Under the pieces are notes generated by a model. It did no database searches. It was not told the DNA's origin and saw only the letters and a program-made list of their open reading frames with translations. From positions 1 to 26,024 of the forward strand of contig KV424107.1 of assembly GCA_001632435.1 (NCBI GenBank): 26,024 nt of DNA, read 5' to 3'. A program made the translations under genes and the position numbers. Positions 18,959 to 26,024 of this stretch are shown here, piece by piece (within the stretch, counting starts at the first letter, position 1; every line of letters starts with the position of its first letter). Source of the DNA: Calocera cornea HHB12733 (taxonomy: Eukaryota; Basidiomycota; Dacrymycetes; Dacrymycetales; Dacrymycetaceae).

Positions 18959-20104
18959 ATGAACGGTACCACAAATACTGCCGGAACTACCACCACCGCG
19001 GGCCACGGCACCGGTATCATGGGCAAGGTCAAGAACGCTCTTGATCCCAATGTAAACACCACCGCTGGCGCTACCACGGACGTGAACGGCGGCTACGGAA
19101 ACACCGCTGCTACCAACGGCGGCTACGGCACCGGTACTACCGGCACCGGTGTGACTGGCACCCACCACCATACCGGGCGTGACGCAGCCCTCGCAGGCGG
19201 CGGAGTCGGCGTTCTCCAGCACGAGCGCAATGAACACCCGGGCGCTACTGGCGCTGGCACCCACCAACATCATGTCGGCCGTGACGCCGCACTCGCAGGC
19301 GGCGGGGTCGGCCTTCTCCAGCACGAGCGCAATGAGCACCCAGCCGCTACGACAACCGCCCGAGGCGAGCAGCGGGCCGAGAACACCGCCGCTGGTACTG
19401 GCCACGGCACTGGTCTCGGTGGCAAGCTGAAGAACGCGGTCGACCCAAATGTCGACTCGGACGGGAACCCCAAAGCCGGGTACGGCACTGGCACTGGTAC
19501 CGGAGCGGGAGCCGGGACTGGGTACGGCAACGGCACCGGATACGGCAACAGCACTGGTACCACTACCGGAGCCACCGGAACACATCATCATGTGGGTCGT
19601 GATGCTGCCGTGGCGGGTGCTGGCGCCGGTGCTGTTGGCGCCGCCGAGCACCACCACAACCACCATAACGCGAACGTGACCGGCACGACCGGTACGACCA
19701 CTGGTGCCGGCACCGGTGCAGGATACGACAATGGCTACGGCAATTCCACTGCCGGCGGGTACGGCAGCTCCGCAACCGGCACTGGTCCTGGTGTGACCGG
19801 CGCGGGCGCCGGCACCGGGATGGGCGCGAGCACCGGCACTGCAAACGTCAACCCCTCGTCCGGGCACGCCTCGCTCACACACGCGAAGGGCAAGCTGCAG
19901 CAGGGCCTCGGTAACCTCACCGGCAACCCGTCTCTGCAGGCGAAGGGCCTCGCCAACCAGGAGCAGGCGAACGCGGAGCGCTACCAAACCGGGCAGCTCA
20001 GTGAGGCGCAGCGTCTGGAGCAGGCGGCTGGGGCACGCAGGGGTAACGCGGTACAGAGCGGAGCCCATCCCGCTCATGGTACCACCGGTGGCGGCGTGCT
20101 GTAG
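18959..20104 (+). CDS. Gly/His-rich protein with CsbD-like tail, long paralogue
   Basis: One uninterrupted frame of 381 aa, strongly biased to Gly, Thr, Ala and His. Order of parts: a GKVKNALDPNV motif; two tandem His-rich units with GRDAALAGGGVG and QHERNEHP; a second KNAVDPNVDSD motif; a Gly/Tyr/Thr repeat region (GYGNGTGYGNSTG-like); a third, diverged unit (GRDAAVAGAGAGAVGAAEHH); another Gly-rich stretch; then from about residue 309 a CsbD-like segment (AKGKLQQGLGNLTGNPSLQA) and the conserved tail ending AHPAHGTTGGGVL. Compared with the 232-aa paralogue it carries an extra KNAxDPNV motif plus one more GRDAA unit, so it looks like an internal duplication. The role is unknown. The low-complexity, probably disordered sequence and STRE-like site suggest a stress or desiccation protein. 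Confidence 0.82.
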   Translation: MNGTTNTAGTTTTAGHGTGIMGKVKNALDPNVNTTAGATTDVNGGYGNTAATNGGYGTGTTGTGVTGTHHHTGRDAALAGGGVGVLQHERNEHPGATGAGTHQHHVGRDAALAGGGVGLLQHERNEHPAATTTARGEQRAENTAAGTGHGTGLGGKLKNAVDPNVDSDGNPKAGYGTGTGTGAGAGTGYGNGTGYGNSTGTTTGATGTHHHVGRDAAVAGAGAGAVGAAEHHHNHHNANVTGTTGTTTGAGTGAGYDNGYGNSTAGGYGSSATGTGPGVTGAGAGTGMGASTGTANVNPSSGHASLTHAKGKLQQGLGNLTGNPSLQAKGLANQEQANAERYQTGQLSEAQRLEQAAGARRGNAVQSGAHPAHGTTGGGVL

Positions 20105-20926
20105 AGGAATGAAGAGCATTGAACGACTGTAGCAATATGCAATTATGTAGCTATACACGACCTTAATTAGTCAATGCCGATTGTTGATGCGCACATGCGC
20201 TTGCAACAAATATGTATCGTGATGTCCGGGTGACGTCTCTTCTATTAGGTATATTCTGGGCAATGACGTGCACATGCTACATGCACCGTCCATGCCACAG
20301 GGTGGTATGCTGGGGCGACTCATCTCAAGCATCTTGAACGATTTTCGTATTATTCCTGGTAACTTATCGTAACATGTGGTATCCAAATCAATGCCCAGCT
20401 CACCGGACCACGAAGCAGAAGGACCCTTGTCCGGGTATCACCGGTAGCAGCCGGGTGTCACGACCCTGACATGTTCTCGGAGCTTCGACCTTCGAGGTCC
20501 CGCGGAAAACTGGGTATCGCTTTCTCTCTCTCCCCTGTCTCTCCCTTTGATTGACCGCAACGGTCATGATACAGACCTTGCTCTCATTTGTCTCACGTCC
20601 TCATGAGTAAGGCCAATATGCTAGTATTCGTGTAAGGCAGCAGCAAGGTCTACTTGCGGCCTGCACGGGCTCGGCTTCCCGCTTTGTCTCCGGAAATTTG
20701 TTGACCCCGCAACATAGACGCTGGCCTGAAATAAGGAAGCAAATATAGATGGCAAAGCAGCGATACATGTTCTTCGAAGTTGGCAAAGGGGCTTGGAGAA
20801 ACCCACGTTCCTTGATTGCATCAGCTATGGAAACCCGAGTAACCAGTGGACCCTACGGTCTTCATGCTCTGCCGTCTCAAGTGATGCTGCCCATGCTCTC
20901 CACTTCAGCTCTGAACGTCTTCCTGT
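20105..20926. other. Spacer with one copy of a dispersed repeat
   Basis: No gene is convincingly supported. The first part is the 3' flank of the Gly/His-rich gene. Part of 20245-20395 resembles the segment at 23150-23245 on the other side of the next gene. Short frames starting at 20749 and 20793 have no domain and overlap the likely 5' leader of the next gene. Confidence 0.5.
20247..20394. repeat. Dispersed direct repeat, left copy
   Basis: Two blocks match the right copy at 23154-23241. ATTAGGTATATTCTGGGCAA is matched by ATTAGTTTGGGTATCTGGGC in a gapped alignment. A second block of about 48 bp contains ATT.CCTGGTA, TCGTAA, TGTGGTAT and CAATGCCC in the same order. An extra 60-70 bp lies between the blocks in this copy. 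It is possibly the remnant of an old duplication or mobile element. Confidence 0.5.
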
Positions 20927-22543
20927 ATGTCGCTCTCTATTCAGCCCTTCAACGTCACTTTGGGGGAGCAAAGCCCCCTCTTCGTGTAAGTCACAACAAC
21001 TACTGGTGTGCTTGGATGTGCTAAGTCTTCTCAGCTACACGCCCTCCCGTGATAGCAGGCCCGATCAGGTGCGTGAAGTGTGATTCCGGCGCGTGGAGTC
21101 TTATATTGCGACAACTTTCTAGGGGTGGAATGACACCAACGGCGATGCGTCGACCGTCCAGAATGTCTATGGTGCCAGTTCACCTTATCGTATCACGCAG
21201 CTGGACGGCGCAGGATTCGCGTTGGGATTCCAAGGCAAGATGGTTTTCATGGCTCTGCACAGGAGGACTGACCTAAATTTCAAGGCATCGCACTCTACTT
21301 GTGTCTCACGCTGCAAGATGCCGCTGCGTTCACATTGATGGTGGACAACGTGAATGTCGCGAGCACCGCATCATCTACCGACCCCGCGTGCCATTCGTTC
21401 GCCAGCGCCGGACTTCTGGTGGTTGCAGACGGCTTGGATTATGGTCCCCACACAGCCATATTTAGCGTACATATTCAGAGCGAGGGCGACAGTGTGTTGT
21501 TCTATGGAGGCGTTGTGACAGTTAGCGCTGGTCCTTCAGGGTACGCACCTAACACATCTCGCACTGATCAGTTCTTCGCTGATTTGGAGAACCATCAGGA
21601 CTAGCACTACGACTCGTACCATAGACGATCTCGACCCAGCTTGGACATATTTACCTTTCCAGGACTGGAATCATGGCGGATGGAATACAGACATCGACCA
21701 AACGCACAGCTGGACCCGCATCTACAGTCCATCCGAGACGGCATCTTACACATTTAATGGTTGATACCTTTCACTCAACACTGGACGCTCAACTAACATC
21801 AATGTGTACCCAGGTACCGCCATCGTGCAGCTCATCGGAGGTCCCACCGTGAACACATACGGCTATTCGATTCTGTTCAACAATACCCTGACAGAGTACA
21901 ATTCGACGAACCCTTTCCTCGCGATCCAACAGACTCTCTTTCTAGCCGACGGACTCGACCCCAGTCACACGTATACACTGACGGCTATTGCCTTCAACCA
22001 GAACCAGCCGAATGGACCTCCCGGCGTTACGGAGATGTGCTTTCCAAACTTGGATGCGCTGATCCTGATTCAACCGTCCTCCTCCACCGGTCAACCGACC
22101 GCCTCAAATGGTCAACAATCCTCCTCAAACGGTCAATTGCCCTACGCAAACGGTCAATGGCCCTACGCAAACGTTCCAGCTTCGTGAGTTAGCATAGATC
22201 AGCGCATCATCATCTGACTGTTCCTTCTAGCACTCCTGCCCTCTCAGGTGGCGCTATTGCGGGCATAGTCGTTGGCGCCCTGGTGCTCCTCGGCGTTCTC
22301 GTCGCGTTTCTGATGCTCTGGCGGAAGAGACGCAACCGAGTGAACGAGGGACAAGCACTGTCCGAGTACCTAGATAGTGGGTCGACACCGCCGTCCCCGG
22401 ATCCGTTTCCCTTCCCAATTTCCCAGCCACCGCAGTATCCGACTACTCCCGAAGCGGAAGACGGCGTACCAAGCAGCACAGAAGGAGATTTCAGAGATTC
22501 GTCGTCGCCTGAATCACCCCCAGCTTACCGCAAAACACCGTAG
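20927..22543 (+). CDS. Single-pass membrane protein with two ectodomain modules
   Basis: Exons are 20927-20985, 21035-21068, 21123-21234, 21285-21540, 21599-21759, 21814-22183 and 22231-22543, giving 434 aa. Phases agree throughout; one intron has a GC donor (21235). Two modules of about 140 residues, FNVTLGEQSPLFVY onward and RTIDDLDPAWTYLPFQDWNH onward, share the pattern of a short I/V-D-D or N-V-T start, W/Y-rich middle and ADGLD-x6-HT(Y/A) turn. They resemble the beta-sandwich ectodomains of agaricomycete surface proteins. A tandem SNGQ/ANGQ stretch links to a membrane helix at about 339-361 (AIAGIVVGALVLLGVLVAFL), followed by RKRR and a Pro/Ser-rich tail, so the modules face outside. No signal peptide is seen after this ATG; the helix may serve as a signal anchor, or an upstream exon is missing. 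Ligand and function are unknown, though carbohydrate binding is plausible. Confidence 0.75.
21235..21284 (+). other. GC-AG intron
   Basis: The exon ends CAAG and the intron begins GCAAGA, the usual context of rare GC donors. A CTGAC branch site lies about 15 bases before the TTTCAAG acceptor. Splicing here joins FALGFQ to GIALYLCLTLQD in phase 1. No GT donor nearby restores the frame. Confidence 0.75.
22088..22180 (+). repeat. Coding tandem repeat (xNGQ units)
   Basis: Four or five units of 21-24 bp encode ASNGQ, SSNGQ, YANGQ and YANV stretches just outside the membrane helix. The last two units are nearly identical at DNA level (GGTCAATGGCCCTACGCAAA), which suggests recent slippage. Confidence 0.65.
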
Positions 22544-23254
22544 CTCCAATACTAGGGTTGATCTAGCGGTGTCCACCAGCATCAAGTTTCGACCGAGGCA
22601 TGACATGACAGAGAGCGAGCGCAGCCCGTATTTGACGGCTATTCTGACGAGGAGCCTGCCGAGGGATCAGGCGGACAACGACTTTGAAGGACCACCGGTA
22701 TACGAGTAACTCCAAAACTCCGCTCGTCATGCCCTGCGTCTAGGGACTCTGCGTGCCAAGGTAAGAGGCTCGATCACGTCATGTTCAGCTTGCTGAAGTA
22801 GCCAGGCCATCGGGCAATCCCACGGACATTTAATTTCACGCCGTCATCTGGGCCGTCGTTACTGTACCATTCTGATCGTCATATCTGGCACATCTGTGCA
22901 GGATGTATATACTCAATAGCATCACATGGACATTTTCCAACTGCCACCAAATCCACAAAGAGTGCCTACGCTGAGTCAAGATCCCAACGCGCCCGCCCAA
23001 CAGACGCCGTCAGTGCGCTGAGGAGGATGCTGAAGGCCGACGGACGCCCGGCTGCGATGAAGGGAGTCGGTAAGATATGAGCCGTAAACCACTTTCATCT
23101 GGCCTTCAGGCTCTCGTGACTCCGCCGGACAGTCCTGCCCAGGCACCTGCACATTAGTTTGGGTATCTGGGCAACGACGTTCAGCGTATACAGTACTCCA
23201 TTATCCCTGGTATCGTAAATTGTGGTATGCCAACCCAATGCCCCGCCGTCGCAT
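22544..23254. other. Convergent spacer with right copy of repeat
   Basis: This lies between the membrane-protein gene (+) and the 3' end of the GPI inositol-deacylase gene (-). The frame ending at 22709 (FEGPPVYE) continues past the called stop and may be a lost or alternative C-terminus. Otherwise no gene is supported. The right copy of the dispersed repeat is at 23154-23241. Confidence 0.45.
23154..23241. repeat. Dispersed direct repeat, right copy
   Basis: Same orientation as the copy at 20247-20394. The best block reads ATTATCCCTGGTATCGTAAA and then TTGTGGTATGCCAACCCAAT; the left copy has the same words with a 5-base insertion and a few substitutions. Confidence 0.5.
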
Positions 23255-26024
23255 CTAGTTGTCCTCCTCCTCCTCCTCCTGCTTAGCGCCCAAGCTCGCC
23301 TGGCACTCCCCCTCCCTCCGCACCGCGGGCCTGAACAGCGCCGCCAAGAAATAGCACTCGACGGCCTCGTAGATCCCGTAGGTGTACCGCGCGCCGCCGA
23401 GGAAACAGAACGCGCCCAGCCCGGCTAGCAGCCCGGCCGTGCCCCAGCGCTGGCAGGGCCCGCGCGCGCGGTCCCACACCCGGCCGGCGCTGCCGGCTTC
23501 GAGCGCGAGGACGGCGCATACGACGGCTAGCGGGTCGCGCTCGGAGGGGAGGACGAGCTCGAGCCCGCGCGAGGGGAGGTTGCGGGCCCACGCGACGGCG
23601 AAGGGCGCTGTGAGCGGGAGGAGCCAGGCGAGCATGAGCAGGAGGTGCTGTGCCTGCGCGTGCTGCGCTTGCTGGTGGCTTAGGTGGCGCGCGGGCGGGG
23701 AGGGGACCGTGCGGAGGGCGAGCTGGGCGCGCGCGGTGGTGAGGAGCTGGAGGAGGAAGGCGACGAGGAAGACGAATTGGGAGGGGACGAAGAGGACGAG
23801 GAGGAGCGAGAAGAGCGCCAGGGGGAGGGAGTGCCGCAGCAGGCCGCCGGGGCGCGATGTCCCTGTGGTGCTGCTACTGCGTCTCCGTTAGCGCTATGTG
23901 CTGCTCGCCGGGGAACGCACTCACTCTGGGCGCAAGCGGAGGAGGGACATCCCCCCCGCGAGCGCGGCCGTCAGCGCCCACAGCACGCCCCAGGACACGG
24001 CCACCAAGAGCGACGCGGCGGCGAGGAGCATGGGCGCGAGCGGGCTGACGAGCACCATGCCCGCGGTGCCGATCACCCAGCCCTCTGGCAGGGGCAGGCA
24101 CGCGGCTGCCCAGAGGGCCAGGGCGAGCGCGGGGAGCACGCGCTGGAGGTAGAAGGCGTACGCGGTGTGCACGGGCGGGAAGGGCGCGCCGCTGTCCCAG
24201 GCGCGGGTGGCGAGGAGGGCGAGGAGCGCGCTGATGCCCAGGGACCAGGCGACGAGCAGGACGCGGTAGCGCGGGAGGGCGCGGGCTAGGCTCGCCCAGA
24301 TGTCCAGCTGGACGTGCAGGGCGGCGACGGAGCAGGCTTCGCCCGGCGCGCCGCCGGCCCAGATGTCGAGCTGGAAGGGGCTGGGCGAGGCGGGGAGGGG
24401 GAGGAACGGGCCGGTTTGGTGCGTGGGGAAGAAGCCCGGCGAGAGGTGCGCGCGCGGGTGGTAGTGCGCTTCGGGCGGGGAGGAGAGGAGCGGCGGGAGG
24501 ACGGAGCATGCGCCTGTGGACGTGAGCGAGGCGCGGTACACGAGCAGCGCGTACGTCGGGAGGCGCGGGAAGGAGACGGTCCTGTGCAGGGCGGGGCGGT
24601 CTGGGGGCGGGATGGGCACGTCGAGGCCGAACAGGGCGCCTGGACGGGATTAGCCCATGCGCACGAAGCAGCGGAATGCACACACTGAGCACCCCGGCGG
24701 GGCTGCTGACCCCCGCGCCCTTCCTCCCAACGGCCACGCCCTCCCGGCGCGCAGCCTGCAGCCACCCCGCACCAGGCAGCTCGACCTCCTCATACCACCT
24801 GCCCTCCTCCTCCCCCACGCCCTCCCCAGGACGGGGCCACGCCTCCGCCTCCGGCGGGTGGGGCAGCATGCGCCGCGTAGCCACTCTGGCCCGCGCGCAC
24901 CCCGCGGACGTGCAGGCGAACACGGGGCTGGGCGGGGACAGGGGCCGCAGGACCGCCCACGTGCCGGCACCCGAGGCAAGCGCGGCCGCTTCGCTCGCCT
25001 CCGGTTCCGGTTCCGGTTCTGACTCTGACTCTGACTCTGCAGCACCGCGAGAAGGAGCAGCGGGCGCGCCCTCGCCCGCCTGGCCAAACCACCTGCTCAC
25101 CGCCGCCGCCCGCTCCGCCCGCCCGCCCGCCGCACCCGCATCAAGCCCCTGCAGCTCCAGCGCGAGCCTGGCAACGCGCCACCTTACCTGGTGGCACCAG
25201 ACGATCTCGCGGTGCCCCACGCCTGTCCACGCCTGGGGGAGGGAGGTCGTGTGGCTTGTTAGGGCTAGGCCTTGGCCGGGGCCGGGGTCGGACGGCGGCC
25301 AGGCCGCGCACATCTCCCCCGGGAACTCGGTATCCTGGGCGCCGCCGCATATGGTGAGGAAGAGGACATCCGGCGGCAGGGGCGCTGCTGCGGCCGCATA
25401 CAGGTTCTCGAGGGCGCGGGAGATGGGCAGCGGGGGGAAGGCGTGCGGGGTGCTGAGGGCTATTATGGTGCGGACTGGCGGGCGCGGGGAGGCGGCGAGG
25501 AGGAGGCGGGCGACGAGCCCGCCCATGGAGTGCGCGAGGAGGGTGACGTCTTGTGGAGGGCTCGGCTGGCCCGCGTAGAGCGAGAGGATGTGGGCGACGG
25601 CGCCGGCGGCGTACTCTGCCTGGGCGCGCAGGGGCGCGGCGGAGAAGGCGGAGAGCTCCTCGGCGGTGTCGAGGGTGTAGACGTCGAGCGGCTTTGTGCG
25701 GGCGGGGAAGGCCGGGGCGCGCGCGCGCGGGGAGAGATAGTACTGCCGCGTGGAGGAGGAGGCGAGCGAGCGGGACTGCTTGAACGAGCCCGCGTTGCCG
25801 GGGAGGAAGAGGACCGGGTGGCCGGACGGCTGCGGGCGCCGTTAGGAGGGCATGGCACGGAGAGAGAGAGGGGGGGGACGCACGGGGGAATCGCCATCGG
25901 CGTCCCAGCCGACCTCGCGGTACAGCCAGAGCCTGTACCGGCCGTCCAGCCGGGTGGAGACGTTCAGGTTCAGCCCGGGGCCGGGGACGAGGCGGTAGGA
26001 GGGGGACATCCAGGACATGCGGCA
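23255..26024 (-). CDS. bst1: GPI inositol-deacylase (Bst1/PGAP1), N-terminus outside window
   Basis: Minus-strand exons are 26024 (partial)-25884, 25829-24686, 24639-23925 and 23876-23255, giving 873 visible residues; introns are 46-54 bp. The visible start CRMSWMSPSYRLV is the conserved block near the N-terminus, so the first exon or exons lie beyond the window. The lipase part follows: PVLFLPGNAGSFKQSRS, then LLAHSMGGLVARLLL with the GxSxG nucleophile serine at about visible residue 148, and IIALSTPHA. A low-complexity SESE/PEPE stretch lies in the middle. The C-terminal third has several membrane helices (for example VLLVAWSLGISALLALLATR and LPLALFSLLLVLFV). The stop follows KQEEEEEDN. The enzyme removes the inositol acyl chain from GPI anchors in the ER membrane, aiding export and quality control of GPI proteins. 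Codon use is extremely G+C-rich, so many shadow frames overlap. Confidence 0.94.
24999..25039. repeat. Coding hexanucleotide repeat in bst1
   Basis: Tandem TTCCGG and then CTCTGA/TTCTGA hexamers on the plus strand encode alternating Pro-Glu and Ser-Glu on the minus strand. The tract sits in a linker after the lipase domain and is likely to vary in length between strains. Confidence 0.75.

Noticed and set aside
18911..20158. 415-codon frame antisense to the long Gly/His-rich gene
   Set aside because: It is a Gly/Ala/Ser/Val-rich mirror of the repetitive sense frame; the sense strand has the promoter and the paralogue-conserved tail.
24676..25578. 300-codon plus-strand frame over bst1
   Set aside because: It is a shadow of the lipase exon in very G+C-rich DNA, without a family match.

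Overview
The window looks like nuclear DNA of a filamentous basidiomycete, most likely an agaricomycete. The evidence is intron architecture and gene content. Nearly every gene is cut by introns of 46-59 bp with GTRNGT-type donors, CTGAC/CTAAC-like branch sites and mostly YAG acceptors, and the genes are closely packed on both strands. Recognisable products are eukaryotic housekeeping proteins, with fungal-type membrane and Gly/His-rich proteins between them. All exon joins here were worked out by eye from reading frame, intron phase and protein family; no transcript data were available.

Layout: (1) 218-2499 (+), a five-exon gene for a 692-aa Cys-rich protein with a C-terminal RING finger. 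(2) 5728-3023 (-), a six-exon gene for a single-pass membrane protein with a long cytosolic tail. (3) 6198-5974 (-), an unresolved coding-like stretch. (4) 7445-6547 (-), U2 snRNP protein A' (Lea1), divergent from (5) 7732-9351 (+), a Cdc3-type septin. (6) 10553-9855 (-), a Gly/His-rich protein with a CsbD-like tail. (7) tRNA-Asp(GUC) at 11304-11232 (-). (8) 13590-12262 (-), an intronless C2H2 zinc-finger factor resembling Crz1. (9) 16783-14518 (-), AP-3 adaptor sigma subunit, whose last intron is about 1.49 kb. It is divergent from (10) 16953-18356 (+), COP9 signalosome subunit 6. (11) 18959-20104 (+), a longer paralogue of gene 6. (12) 20927-22543 (+), a two-module ectodomain plus one membrane segment. 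(13) 26024-23255 (-), a GPI inositol-deacylase (Bst1/PGAP1) whose N-terminus lies outside the window.

The genes do not form one pathway. They touch splicing (U2A'), cytoskeleton (septin), vesicle traffic (AP-3), GPI-anchor remodelling in the ER (Bst1), neddylation control (CSN6), probable ubiquitylation (RING) and probable stress response (the paralogue pair and the zinc-finger factor). Two divergent pairs (U2A'/septin and AP-3 sigma/CSN6) share short intergenic promoters. The two Gly/His-rich paralogues lie about 8.4 kb apart, transcribed away from each other, and keep a nearly identical core promoter.

No defence, CRISPR or secondary-metabolite system is visible. The best candidates for something undescribed are the repeated Cys module of the RING protein, the oversized AP-3 sigma intron with its minisatellite and possible alternative last exon, and the co-regulated Gly/His-rich paralogue pair.
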